A stretch of 64,000 nucleotides of DNA from Rhizobium sp. BK602 (lineage in GTDB: Bacteria; Pseudomonadota; Alphaproteobacteria; Rhizobiales; Rhizobiaceae), in assembly GCF_014195095.1 (NCBI RefSeq), contig NZ_JACIBC010000003.1, forward strand, positions 496,001-560,000, written 5' to 3'. Positions 19,967 to 28,712 of the stretch are shown here, piece after piece. A program made the translations under genes and the position numbers. Every line of letters starts with the position of its first letter. Within the stretch, counting starts at the first letter, position 1. Below the pieces are notes generated by a model. That model saw only the letters and a list, made by a program, of their open reading frames with translations. It had not been told where the DNA came from and searched no databases.

Positions 19967-20695
19967 TCACAAATCCGTGCTGAGCGGCAGGATGACGAGG
20001 TCGCGGATCGTGATGTTGCGCGGCCTCGAGAGCATGAAGATCACCGCCTCGGCGACCTCCGTCGCCTCCATCAATCCACCAGCCGCGATGGCTTCGTCAA
20101 GCTTTGCCTGCGGCCAGTCGCTGATGAGCGCGGTCACCACCGGCCCCGGCGCCACGGCGCCGACACGGATGCCATGCTTGGCGACCTGACGGCGCACCGT
20201 GTGGGTAAACGCCTGTATGGCATGCTTGGAAGCCGTATAGATCGGCTCCCAGACGACCGGCACCAGCCCGGCAATGGAGCTGGTCATGATGATATCTCCG
20301 GTCTTCCGCTCCACCATATGCGGCAGTACGGCCCGCACGGAACGGAAGGCGGCGTTAATGTTGAGGTTCAGCATCCGGTCCCAGGCGTCGGGATCGCCTT
20401 CGGCCACTTCCCCGCCGATATAGGCGCCGGCATTGGCATGAAAGATATCCAGCTTGCCGAACGTGTCGAGGATCTGCGGCAGCATCGTCGCCACGCTTGC
20501 CGGATTGGTGAGGTCGATAACGACAGGAAAGGCGCGCGGGCCCAGTTCCGCCGCCAGTTCCTTCAGCCTGTCCTCGGCCCTGTCGATGAGCGCGACACTC
20601 GCGCCCTCGTTCAGCAATGCCTTGGCGCATTCAAGCCCGATGCCGGAGGCGGCGCCGGTGATCGCCGCGACTTTACCGGAAAAATCCTGTCTCAT
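19967..20695 (-). CDS. rbtD: Ribitol 2-dehydrogenase (SDR family)
   Basis: A 242-residue SDR that should oxidise ribitol to D-ribulose with NAD. The sequence closely follows the Klebsiella ribitol dehydrogenase as I recall it: [18 protein letters not shown] at the N terminus, [10 protein letters not shown] (about 86-95), [15 protein letters not shown] with catalytic Tyr and Lys, and the ending [12 protein letters not shown]. Asp near strand 2 (LIDRAED) fits NAD use. Its stop overlaps the kinase start region. A copy of the composite repeat lies 14 bp upstream. Confidence 0.92.
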   Translation of the reverse strand: MRQDFSGKVAAITGAASGIGLECAKALLNEGASVALIDRAEDRLKELAAELGPRAFPVVIDLTNPASVATMLPQILDTFGKLDIFHANAGAYIGGEVAEGDPDAWDRMLNLNINAAFRSVRAVLPHMVERKTGDIIMTSSIAGLVPVVWEPIYTASKHAIQAFTHTVRRQVAKHGIRVGAVAPGPVVTALISDWPQAKLDEAIAAGGLMEATEVAEAVIFMLSRPRNITIRDLVILPLSTDL

Positions 20696-20709
20696 GAGGG
20701 TCCTACTTT

Positions 20710-20814
20710 TTAGAGCAATTCCAGGAAAAGTGCGTCAGCGGTTTTCCGTCCGGAATTGCGTCAAAACAATGGGATAGAGCGGCTCAGGGCTTCCGTGAAA
20801 TGCTGAGCCGCTCT
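20710..20814 (-). repeat. Composite intergenic repeat, copy A (hairpin module plus 66-bp module)
   Basis: Read on the minus strand it begins with a 39-bp module whose ends form a perfect 12-bp stem (AGAGCGGCTCAG at 20776-20787 pairing with 20803-20814, 15-nt loop). A 66-bp module follows, ending in TTTTCCTGGAATTGCTCTAA. Copy B at 35204-35307 is identical at 30 of 39 and about 56 of 66 positions. The element starts 5 bp after the permease stop and ends 14 bp before the ribitol dehydrogenase start, so it is intercistronic. Confidence 0.9.
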
Positions 20815-20819
20815 GGGTA

Positions 20820-22070
20820 TCAGGCCCGCCCGTGCGAAGCGCGGGAGCGGCGAGCGACGGAATCGACGATGACGGCGATGGCAAGGACCGCACCGGTGAT
20901 CATGTAGCGAAGGGCCGACGACAGATCCAACATGGTGAGCCCGCTGGCGATCGACTGAATGACGATGATGCCGAGCAGCGAGGAATAGGCGCTGCCGCGT
21001 CCGCCGAAGAGGCTGGTCCCGCCAATCACGGCGGCGGCGATCGCATTCAGATTGACATCGCCGGTGCCGGCCTGCTGGCTTGCCGAGGCAAGGCGCGCGG
21101 CGGCCATCACGCCCCCGAGTGCCGCAAACATCGCGCAGAGAACGAAGGCGCTGGTATAGATGCGCCGGACATTGATGCCGGCGCGCCGCGCCGCCTCGCG
21201 ATTGCCGCCAACGGCTGCCATCGACCGACCCCATTGGGTGCGGGTCAGCGCATAGTTCATGACGATGACGAGCACCACGAAGAGCGCGAACATCCAGGGA
21301 ATGCCGCGATCCTGATTGAGGTAGAAAGCGACAAACACCAGGGCTGCGGTCAGCGCGAGCGAACGGATGACGAGGCCGCTCAGCGAGCGGGCCGACAGGT
21401 TGGCTTTCCGGCGGCGCTCGGCGGCGCGATAGCCCGTCCACAGCATCGCAATGCCCGGAAGCAGCGCGAAAAGATAGGCGAGCGGCTTGGGGATGACCAA
21501 TAGCTGACCGAAGTTCACGACCGCCGAACCATAGGGCAGGTTGATGGAACCGGTAGCGCCGAGCAGATAGAGCTGCATGCCGAGCACCGCGAGCAGGCCC
21601 GCCAGCGTCGACACGAAGCTCGGCATGCCCAGCCGGTTGAAAAGCAAGGCATAGAGCGATCCGATCACGCCGCCGACGATGAGCGCCGCGAGGATGGCTG
21701 CCGCGACCGGCCAGCCCTCGTTGACCCAGAGCATGCCGACCATGGCCGAGGCGAAACCGCTGATGGAGCCGACGGAAAGATCGATTTCGCCGACCATCAG
21801 CACGCAGACGATACCGAGCGAGATCACGCCGACGGTCGAGGCGTCGAAAAGCAGGTTGGCGAGATTGTTGCTCGATAGAAAGGTCGGGTTGAGCGTGCCG
21901 AAGACGGTCCAGATGATGACCAGGCCGACGACCACCGGCAGCGATCCGAGATCGCCGGAGCGCACTTTGTCGATCGACGAGCGGATCGTCGCCGCAAGCC
22001 CGGCATCGTGATTGACACGAACATCGCTGCGGTCGAGCAGCGTCACGGCTTGTTTTGTATTGCCTGTCAT
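20820..22070 (-). CDS. Sugar ABC transporter permease, RbsC/XylH (CUT2) type
   Basis: A 416-residue membrane protein with about ten or more hydrophobic helices. The CUT2 hallmark LMVGEIDLSVGSISGF (about 97-112) and the later GGTSLFGGRGSAYSSLLG segment are present. The length fits XylH-like permeases (about 390-430) rather than RbsC (about 320). Its start overlaps the stop of the ATPase gene by 4 nt. It should import ribitol, judged from the enzymes encoded in the same operon. Confidence 0.93.
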   Translation of the reverse strand: MTGNTKQAVTLLDRSDVRVNHDAGLAATIRSSIDKVRSGDLGSLPVVVGLVIIWTVFGTLNPTFLSSNNLANLLFDASTVGVISLGIVCVLMVGEIDLSVGSISGFASAMVGMLWVNEGWPVAAAILAALIVGGVIGSLYALLFNRLGMPSFVSTLAGLLAVLGMQLYLLGATGSINLPYGSAVVNFGQLLVIPKPLAYLFALLPGIAMLWTGYRAAERRRKANLSARSLSGLVIRSLALTAALVFVAFYLNQDRGIPWMFALFVVLVIVMNYALTRTQWGRSMAAVGGNREAARRAGINVRRIYTSAFVLCAMFAALGGVMAAARLASASQQAGTGDVNLNAIAAAVIGGTSLFGGRGSAYSSLLGIIVIQSIASGLTMLDLSSALRYMITGAVLAIAVIVDSVARRSRASHGRA

Positions 22071-22888
22071 ATCCGACCCTCCTGCCCGCTGTCCTGCTGC
22101 GCCTGACGGCGGCTGGCGCGGCGGGAAACGGCATTTTCCGTCGCACCGGTAATGGCGCTGACGAGTTCCTGGTTCGATGCATCCGGGTAGAAGATGCCAT
22201 TGTTGCGGCCAAGCCGGAGCACGACGATACGATCTGCCACAGCCCGGACATCCTCCATATTATGGCTGATCATCACCACGCCGAGGCCGCGGTCGCGCAC
22301 CCGCTCGATGAGGTTCAGCACCTCGGCCGTCTGGGCGACACCGAGCGCGGCCGTCGGCTCGTCTAGCAGGATGATCTTCGGCTCGAGCAGCAGCGAACGC
22401 GCAATCGCCACCGTCTGCCGTTGTCCGCCCGACAGCGAAGCGATCGGAATGCGCACGCTCGGGATGCGGGCCGAAAGCTCGTTCAGCAGCGTCCAGGCGC
22501 GAACCTCCATCGCCGTCTCGTCAAGCTGCAGCGGGCTCAATTCGCGTCCCAGAAAGATGTTGGCGACCACATCGAGATTCTCGCAAAGGGCAAGGTCCTG
22601 GAAGACGGTCGCGATCCCGAGAGACAGCGCGGCGCTTGGATCGCCGAGCGTCACCTTGTCGCCACGGAAGGTAATGGTTCCCGAGCTCGGCTGATGCACC
22701 CCGGCCAGAACCTTGACGAGCGTCGACTTGCCGGCGCCGTTGTCGCCGACGAGTGCCACGACTTCGCCGGCATGCACGTCGAGATCGATATCGGTGAGCG
22801 CCGAGACGGCACCGAAATGTTTGGAAATGCCCTTGAGGCTGAGGATGAGCTCGCCTGTCGGGCTTGGGTGGTCGCTGGCGCCGGTCAT
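22067..22888 (-). CDS. Sugar ABC transporter ATP-binding protein, single cassette (FrcA-like)
   Basis: A 273-residue ATPase with one ABC cassette: Walker A GDNGAGKST (about 46-54), signature LSGGQRQTVA (about 149), Walker B IILLDEPTAALG (about 168) and switch ISHNM. Most CUT2 systems use a double-cassette RbsA protein; this single-cassette type resembles rhizobial FrcA. ATG 22888 was chosen because the frame upstream to 23023 is low-complexity Lys/Ser/Arg sequence. A homodimer should drive the permease downstream. Confidence 0.92.
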   Translation of the reverse strand: MTGASDHPSPTGELILSLKGISKHFGAVSALTDIDLDVHAGEVVALVGDNGAGKSTLVKVLAGVHQPSSGTITFRGDKVTLGDPSAALSLGIATVFQDLALCENLDVVANIFLGRELSPLQLDETAMEVRAWTLLNELSARIPSVRIPIASLSGGQRQTVAIARSLLLEPKIILLDEPTAALGVAQTAEVLNLIERVRDRGLGVVMISHNMEDVRAVADRIVVLRLGRNNGIFYPDASNQELVSAITGATENAVSRRASRRQAQQDSGQEGRI

Positions 22889-22976
22889 GTGTCGCGAGCC
22901 TTTCGTTGATTTGGCCTGTTTCCCTGGCGATCTCCCGGCCGCCGCGCTGGACGGCCGGGATTTGGTCTGGGAGGTA

Positions 22977-24062
22977 TTACTTGATGATGCCGAGCGTCTT
23001 GCAGCCTTCGGCATAGCGGTCACCGCACAGTTGCTCCGCAGTCTGGATCGGCTTGCCGTTGACCTGCTTGTCGATGATCTCGGCCTTAAGGTTTTCCGCC
23101 GTCACCAGCGCCGGCGTGAAGAGTTGCGTCGGCGTGTCAAAGAGCTTGGTATCGGCCTTCGGCGTTTCGCCCGACAGCAATTGAATGGCAACATTCGCCG
23201 CTGCTGCCGCCACGATCTCGCTCGGCTTGGAGATGGTGTTGTACTGATCGCCGGCGATGATGAGCTGCAGGCCGGCAATCGTCGCGTCGTTGCCGGTCAC
23301 GGGCGGAACCGGGTCCACACCGGCCGCCTTGAAGGCCGCGACGGCGGCACCGCCCGTGCCGTCATTGGCCGCGACGACACCGACGATCTTCTTGCCGAAG
23401 CGGGTGATCTGGCCGCTTGCCCATTGCTGCGCCTTCGGCGGCGCCCATTCCGGCGTGTCGAATTCGGCCAGCACCGGATAGCCGCCGTCGGCAAGACCGG
23501 CATGGATGCCCTTCTTGATGAGACCGGCGGCCGCATCGGTCGGAGAACCGTTGATTTCGAGAAGACCGCCATCACCGGCCTTCACGCCTTTCGCCTTCAA
23601 ATGATCGACAAGCGACTTGGCGATCGCCTTGCCGATTTCCTCGTTGTTGAAGGAAACATAATAGTCCGCGGCGGCGGAGGGGATCGGCCGGTCATAGGCG
23701 ATGACCTTGACGCCCTGGCTCTGGGCAAGCTTGACGAGCGATGCCGCCGCCGTCGAATCGACCGGATCGAGCACGATTGCCTTGGCACCCTGCGAGATCG
23801 CCGAATTGAACTGCTGCTGCTGGCGCGAGGCATCGCCATTGGCATTCTGATAGATCACCTTGCAGCCAGCGCAGAGCTTCTTCATCTCTGCCTGGAAGCC
23901 CGGATAATCATGCTCTTCATAGCGGGTCGAGCTCTGGTCGGGCATGAGGAAGGCAACGGTCGCATCCGTCACCTTCGCCGACTGCGCGAAGGCGGATGCT
24001 CCGCTCAGAAGACCCGCGGCAAGCGCTGCCGCACCCGCCAGTTTCCATGCAAATTTGCTCAT
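22977..24062 (-). CDS. Periplasmic sugar-binding protein of a CUT2 ABC transporter (ribitol candidate)
   Basis: A 361-residue type 1 periplasmic binding protein (Peripla_BP_4-like). A Sec signal covers residues 1-26 (KLAGAAALAAGLLSGASAFAQ). The mature part has the alternating Rossmann pattern, with AIVLDPVDSTAAASLV and VVAANDGTGGAAV segments typical of ribose/xylose-binding proteins. SD GGAGAAATTCC precedes ATG 24062. First transport gene after the AraC regulator; ribitol as ligand is inferred from the operon's dehydrogenase and kinase. Confidence 0.92.
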   Translation of the reverse strand: MSKFAWKLAGAAALAAGLLSGASAFAQSAKVTDATVAFLMPDQSSTRYEEHDYPGFQAEMKKLCAGCKVIYQNANGDASRQQQQFNSAISQGAKAIVLDPVDSTAAASLVKLAQSQGVKVIAYDRPIPSAAADYYVSFNNEEIGKAIAKSLVDHLKAKGVKAGDGGLLEINGSPTDAAAGLIKKGIHAGLADGGYPVLAEFDTPEWAPPKAQQWASGQITRFGKKIVGVVAANDGTGGAAVAAFKAAGVDPVPPVTGNDATIAGLQLIIAGDQYNTISKPSEIVAAAAANVAIQLLSGETPKADTKLFDTPTQLFTPALVTAENLKAEIIDKQVNGKPIQTAEQLCGDRYAEGCKTLGIIK

Positions 24063-24268
24063 TGGAATTTCTCCGTTCCAAATGTAAAGGTTTCGATCAG
24101 GTTCCCGGTTCGTCGCTCGAGCCCGGGTCCCCGCATGAGCCTGGCCTCGGCGGGCTTTCCAGCCTTCGCCAGCCGGCTTTTTCGAGACAAGACATCCCCT
24201 CGTGCGGCCGTCAGCCGCCCGTTTCGCCTTGCCCAAATTGTTGTCCGTTCCTCCCTGTCCTCCCCTTC

Positions 24269-25153
24269 TTAGGCGGCCTCCACCGCTCCCATGTTTTGCG
24301 CCAGCAACGCCCTGAACCGCGAGGGCGCCATGCCCTTCTGCTCCAGAAAACGGCGATTGAAATTCGAGATATTGTTGAAGCCCGTCGCAAAGCAGATGTC
24401 GGTGATCGACATGTCCGACTGGCTCATCAGCAGATGGCAGGCAAAGTTGACGCGCAGACGATTGACATATTGTACCAACGCCATGCCGGTATGCCGACGA
24501 AAACTGCGGGAAAACGAGCTGGGGCTCTGCCCGGTGAGCGCTGCCAGATCCCCTTCGCTGAACGGCTCGGTCAGATGCGCATTGATATAGGCAAGCGCCT
24601 TGTTGACGCCGGCCGACATGAAGCCGGAGGGATCGGGATGATAGAGCGCGCTCGCAAGCGTGCGCGTGCCCTGCGCCGAACTCAGCGCATTCAGCACATT
24701 CATGAAGAGCTCGATACGGCGGATACCCTGCGCCTCCACGAGTTCGCCCAGGATCGGCCCGACGATCGCGGCGGTCTCGGGCGTGAAGAGCGCGCCGCGC
24801 CGGCTCATTTCCAGGATACCGGCGCAGGCGGAAAGTTCTGGAAATATCTTGGTAGCGTCCGCAAGGAAGAATTCGGAAAACTGCAACACGCGGCAGCGCA
24901 GCGGCAGGCAGGTGCCCGGCGGCACGTCGCTGACCCAGTTGTGCGGCAGGTTCGGTCCCGTCAGGATCAGATTTCCCGGCTCGAATTCGCCGATGAAATC
25001 ACCGACGAAATATTGGCCCGTCGTGGCGACCACATGATGGATCTCGTATTCGGGATGAAAATGCCAGCGAACCGTGCGGTAGGGATAACCATGCTCCCAG
25101 GCCTTGAAGGACTCGCCGCTGCCAATGGCAACCACTTCCAAATCGGGGCTCAT
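24269..25153 (-). CDS. AraC family transcriptional regulator (ribitol operon)
   Basis: A 294-residue regulator. The N-terminal half is a cupin-type sensing domain (WHFHPEYEIHHVV near 27-39, then PGNLILTGPNLPHNW). The C-terminal AraC domain has two HTH motifs (FSEGDLAALTGQSPSSFSRSF and ITDICFATGFNNISNFNRRF), ending KGMAPSRFRALL. ATG 25153 has GGGAGGT eight bases upstream, better than the upstream 25195 start. It precedes the importer genes on the same strand with a 206-bp gap and probably activates them in response to the polyol. Confidence 0.92.
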   Translation of the reverse strand: MSPDLEVVAIGSGESFKAWEHGYPYRTVRWHFHPEYEIHHVVATTGQYFVGDFIGEFEPGNLILTGPNLPHNWVSDVPPGTCLPLRCRVLQFSEFFLADATKIFPELSACAGILEMSRRGALFTPETAAIVGPILGELVEAQGIRRIELFMNVLNALSSAQGTRTLASALYHPDPSGFMSAGVNKALAYINAHLTEPFSEGDLAALTGQSPSSFSRSFRRHTGMALVQYVNRLRVNFACHLLMSQSDMSITDICFATGFNNISNFNRRFLEQKGMAPSRFRALLAQNMGAVEAA

Positions 25154-25696
25154 CCTGCATACCTCCCTTCGCCTTCGATCATTGTCTCGTCGCACCTCCT
25201 CCCAGAGACACGGAACGATCCGATAAAGCGACGTTACGCGCGGATGTCGTCAGCCGCTACTACGCCATGCACCAAGAACTGATACTTTTTTGACATCCGG
25301 CAAGAGCTTCCAATACTCGAAGGGCCTTCGACGGACATTCGTCGGCCGATGGAAATCCGGCCTCGCGCGTCATTTCGGCGACTGACATTGCTGCCATCGC
25401 TTATGGGCGGGAATCTCTCATCGTGAAAGGAGGAACGGCGGGCCGAGCGCCAGGATAGCGTCTCGAGGAAATCCCGCCCATCGAAGTTGGGGTGTCGACG
25501 GGCGGGAGTCGTTGTTGTCCGTACCGATCGATACCAGGCAACAGCAACCGCTGCGAGACTGTCCTATAGCCCATTGAACTTCAATGCGGGATGACGATCG
25601 GCAGGGGACGGCGATCCGCTTTCCTGCGTATTCGGTATAAACTTTGCGCGCCTTGAACAAAGTACGGCATCCGGCATCGATGCCTGCCAACCGCCT
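25154..25696. other. Gene-free region between two AraC regulator genes
   Basis: 543 bp without a convincing gene: a 90-codon minus frame at 25418-25690 has no good SD and no recognisable family. It must hold the promoter of the downstream AraC gene. On the + strand a TTGACA (25290-25295) preceded by a T-tract and followed 16 bp later by AATACT (25312-25317) looks like a promoter with no gene in front of it. Confidence 0.45.
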
Positions 25697-26683
25697 CTAC
25701 AGGCTGTCGCCTCTCCCCATTTTGGCCGTGTTCGACGGCATCTCGCCAAACGATTGGTGATAGAGCGCCGCAAAACGGCCCATATGGGAAAATCCCCAAC
25801 TTCGCGCCACGTCGGCAACCGACTGACAGCACTTCGGGTCCGTCAGGGCTTTGCGGGCACCTTCCAGGCGGATCGCCCGGAGGTAGTTCAGTGGCGTGGT
25901 GTTCTTGAACTGCTGAAAGGCGGCCTGCAGCGCTCTCACGCTCGTACCAGCTTCCTGCGCGATATCGGCAATTCCCATCGGCGAGGAAACATTGGCGTGC
26001 ATATATTCGATCGCCCGCTTCAGGCGCTTTGGAATCGCCGGAGAAACCGGTCTTTCCAGCCGCGCCGAATAGTTGTTGGGAACGCTCTCGAGCAACGCGA
26101 TCATCATCGCCTGCATCAACCGCTCGACAAAGGCCGATGAGGGCCGATCCGCCTCCGCGACATTCAGAGAATTCCAAACGAGATGGCCGAGTGCCGCTAT
26201 CCGCGCGCCGGATACCGTTGCCAGGTCGATCGCATGGTCGAAATCGATACGGCCAACGACGGGTGCGTCCAGCAATTCGCTCAACTGCTGGATCATGGCG
26301 GATTTCTCGAAGGCCATGCCGATATGGCTGCGATCCTCATGAAGCGTCAACCGCTCGAAGCGGGACATATCGGCGAGAAGCGCCGTTGCCGGCTTCGAAA
26401 CGAGTTGCTTGCGGCCCGTATCCACTTCCATCACTCCGGACGACGGCAGGTAAAGCGCGTAGGCGTCCGGCGCCCGCGAAAGCGTCACCTTCATTCCGGA
26501 ATGACATTTCCCATTCCAGACATCGCAGCGCCCGACGGCGAAATGACGATCCTCCACGGAGATCAAGGCATCCGGCTGCAATGGCTCCACGAGCGCGGGC
26601 GACAGGGTCTTGGCATAATGCTCCGACATCGCATCGGGGCTGGCCTGCACAATCTTGAAATCAGATTGAGTGACGTACCTCAT
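25697..26683 (-). CDS. AraC family transcriptional regulator with AraC-binding-2-like N-terminal domain
   Basis: A 328-residue regulator. The N-terminal 190 residues resemble the sensing domain of FeaR/AraC-binding-2 proteins (FAVGRCDVWNGKCHSGMKVTL, then LLADMSRFERLTL). The C-terminal HTH pair is GIADIAQEAGTSVRALQAAF and SVADVARSWGFSHMGRFAALY, ending SFGEMPSNT. AGGAGC lies just upstream of ATG 26683. No enzyme gene is coupled to it; it may control a distant target or the AT-rich region and operon divergent from it. Confidence 0.9.
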   Translation of the reverse strand: MRYVTQSDFKIVQASPDAMSEHYAKTLSPALVEPLQPDALISVEDRHFAVGRCDVWNGKCHSGMKVTLSRAPDAYALYLPSSGVMEVDTGRKQLVSKPATALLADMSRFERLTLHEDRSHIGMAFEKSAMIQQLSELLDAPVVGRIDFDHAIDLATVSGARIAALGHLVWNSLNVAEADRPSSAFVERLMQAMMIALLESVPNNYSARLERPVSPAIPKRLKRAIEYMHANVSSPMGIADIAQEAGTSVRALQAAFQQFKNTTPLNYLRAIRLEGARKALTDPKCCQSVADVARSWGFSHMGRFAALYHQSFGEMPSNTAKMGRGDSL

Positions 26684-27140
26684 TTACGCTCCTGAACAGG
26701 CGATCTCCGAAAGCACGCATGGTGCGCCTTCAGCCTCTAAAAAGCAGATCCGCGATTGCTATAATCCCACCAACGATATCAGCACGCATACCGCATGCAA
26801 CACGCCGCAACGTATTTTCTATCCAAGACACAATAGTATTGTCCACAATAAGGCGCGATCTTCCAAAATTCCCTCGGCCATACTTTAGTAAAAAGAAGAA
26901 TGAAGCTTCAATCATTCTCCGTGACATTCGAAAAAGCGGTGAAATGACATCATATTCATTCATAATATGAAAGTATTACCTATTTGAAGCATAAAGTTAC
27001 TTTAAGTTGTGCGTATATCCACGCACCAAAACCAGCAGCATTGGCTGGGCACCGTATTGACGAACCGATAGCCAGATACTCCGAAGAGGCGCGCTCCTCC
27101 TCGCGATCCCTTTGACAAGGCGCCTGCTCGACAGAGCCTC
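26684..27140. other. AT-rich gene-free region
   Basis: About 450 bp without a credible gene, distinctly richer in A and T than the rest of the window between about 26740 and 27010, with A/T tracts and a small hairpin (AGAATGA/TCATTCT, 26897-26918). Short frames on both strands have no SD or family features. It may carry the divergent promoter of the AraC gene, curved DNA, or a remnant of transferred sequence. Confidence 0.6.
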
Positions 27141-27169
27141 TTGACGGAATGTTATCGATAACATAGCCT
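27141..27169 (+). promoter_or_regulatory. Candidate promoter of the sugar-acid importer, with operator between -35 and -10
   Basis: TTGACG (27141-27146) is a good -35 hexamer; 17 bp later lies TAGCCT (27164-27169), a weak -10. The LacI-type operator fills the spacer, an arrangement that gives repression by occlusion. The gene starts at 27199 with GGGAGGAG upstream. Confidence 0.5.
27149..27164. promoter_or_regulatory. LacI-family operator 1
   Basis: Perfect 16-bp palindrome ATGTTATCGATAACAT. The identical sequence recurs at 34216-34231 and a 14-bp core copy at 36875-36888. It resembles the operators of the gluconate-type LacI repressors GntR and IdnR of enteric bacteria (TGTTA-centre-TAACA). 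The cognate repressor is most likely the LacI protein encoded at 30990-32000. Confidence 0.85.
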
Positions 27170-27198
27170 CACCTCATCGAAGCTTTGGGAGGAGCGAG

Positions 27199-28695
27199 AT
27201 GGACGACGGGAAGCTGCTCGAATTTTGCGATATCACCAAGGAATTCGGTGGAACGCGTGCCCTGTCGAACGTCTCGCTGGATCTCAAATCCGGAGAGATC
27301 CTGGCGCTGCTCGGCGAGAACGGCGCGGGAAAATCGACGCTCATCAAGACGCTCGCGGGCATCTATCGGCCGGATGGCGGCCAGATCCTGTTTCGCGGCA
27401 AGCCCTATCATCACCGCCCGCCACAGCCGAACCAGCGCCAGCCGGTCGCCTTCATCCATCAGGATCTCGGGCTGATCGAATGGATGACCGTCGGTGAAAA
27501 TGTGGGCCTGGCGCAGGGCTATTCGCTGCGCGGCCGCCTGATCGACTGGCGGGCGACCGAGCGGCGCACCGCCGAGGCCCTGAAACTGGTCGGCTGCGAT
27601 TTCGATCCGTCGACCCGCGTACAGGAGTTGACTCGCACCGAAAAATCCCTGGTGGCGATCGCCCGCGCGCTGGCCGTGGAGGCCGATGTGCTCGTGCTTG
27701 ACGAGCCTACGGCAAGCTTGCCCGCCGATGAAGTCGAGAAGCTGTTCGCCGCCATCCGCCCGCTGAAGGAGCGCGGCGTCGCGATGATCTACGTCTCGCA
27801 TCGCCTGGACGAAATCTTCCGGATCGCCGACCGCGTCGCGGTGCTGCGCGACGGACAGCTCGTCGGTCAGAAGCCGGTTTCCGACACCACATCCGACGAA
27901 CTTATCCGCATGATCGTCGGTCGCAAGGCCGACCAGCTTTTCGTCAAGGCCGAGCGTAGCGCCGGTCCGGCCATCGTTTCGGTCAAGGAGCTGTCCTGCC
28001 GCGGTGCCGGTCCCGTCTCCTTCGACATCCGCCAAGGGGAGCTTCTCGGCCTCGTCGGCCTGCGGGGCGCCGGCCAGGAGCTGATCGGACGGGCGCTCTT
28101 CGGCTGCGAGCCATCGAGCGGCTCGGTCCGGCTGAACGGTGCCGAGCCGGATCTTTCCAGTCCCGTCGCCGCCATGGCGTCCGGCATCGGCCTCATCGCC
28201 AGGGACCGGACGGAGGAGTCGGTCGCCATGTCGCTGAGCCTCAGGGAAAACACATTCCTCAATCCCGGCGCATCCGGCCGCAACCTGCTCTCGTTTCTAT
28301 CGCCGAAGCGCGAGGCCGAGATGGCCTATGCACTGGGCGGCCGCGTCGGCCTCAGGCCCAATGACCAGGCACTGGCGATCGAGGCCCTGTCGGGCGGCAA
28401 CCAACAGAAGGTGGTCGTCGGCCGCTGGCTGACAACGGGTCGCAAACTGCTGATCGCCGAAGATCCCACCGCCGGCGTCGATGTCGGCGCCAAGGCGGAC
28501 ATCTACCGGCTGATCGCCGAGGCGGTGGAAGGAGGGCTCGCTGTCCTCGTCGTGTCCACCGACTTCGAGGAGATCGCCCATATCTGCCATCGTGCCCTGG
28601 TGTTCTCGCGCGGCCGGATCGTGCGGGAACTGAGTGGCGCCGCACTGACGACACCGGCGGTCATCGCCGCCGCGTCCGCATCCGAAGCCGCCTAA
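27199..28695 (+). CDS. Sugar ABC transporter ATP-binding protein, double cassette (RbsA-like)
   Basis: A 498-residue CUT2 ATPase with two cassettes. Cassette 1 has Walker A GENGAGKST (about 37-45), a degenerate signature (ELTRTEKSLVAIA) and Walker B VLVLDEPTASL. Cassette 2 has a degenerate Walker A region (GLRGAGQELIG), signature LSGGNQQKV and the DPTAGVDVG motif in place of a DE pair. These changes are normal in RbsA-like proteins, apart from the unusual first signature. It is the first gene of an operon under operator 1 and should energise uptake of a sugar acid. Confidence 0.93.
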   Translation: MDDGKLLEFCDITKEFGGTRALSNVSLDLKSGEILALLGENGAGKSTLIKTLAGIYRPDGGQILFRGKPYHHRPPQPNQRQPVAFIHQDLGLIEWMTVGENVGLAQGYSLRGRLIDWRATERRTAEALKLVGCDFDPSTRVQELTRTEKSLVAIARALAVEADVLVLDEPTASLPADEVEKLFAAIRPLKERGVAMIYVSHRLDEIFRIADRVAVLRDGQLVGQKPVSDTTSDELIRMIVGRKADQLFVKAERSAGPAIVSVKELSCRGAGPVSFDIRQGELLGLVGLRGAGQELIGRALFGCEPSSGSVRLNGAEPDLSSPVAAMASGIGLIARDRTEESVAMSLSLRENTFLNPGASGRNLLSFLSPKREAEMAYALGGRVGLRPNDQALAIEALSGGNQQKVVVGRWLTTGRKLLIAEDPTAGVDVGAKADIYRLIAEAVEGGLAVLVVSTDFEEIAHICHRALVFSRGRIVRELSGAALTTPAVIAAASASEAA

Positions 28696-28712
28696 ATCGG
28701 AGAAGAACCCCC

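Noticed and set aside
20761..22251. 496-codon open frame on the minus strand
   Set aside because: Same strand but another frame of the CUT2 permease; product is Arg/His-rich and lacks hydrophobic helices.
22713..24272. 519-codon open frame on the plus strand
   Set aside because: Antisense to the ribitol importer's binding protein and ATPase; no protein-like features.
25418..25690. 90-codon minus-strand frame between the AraC genes
   Set aside because: No SD, unusual composition with clustered Cys and Ser, no domain.
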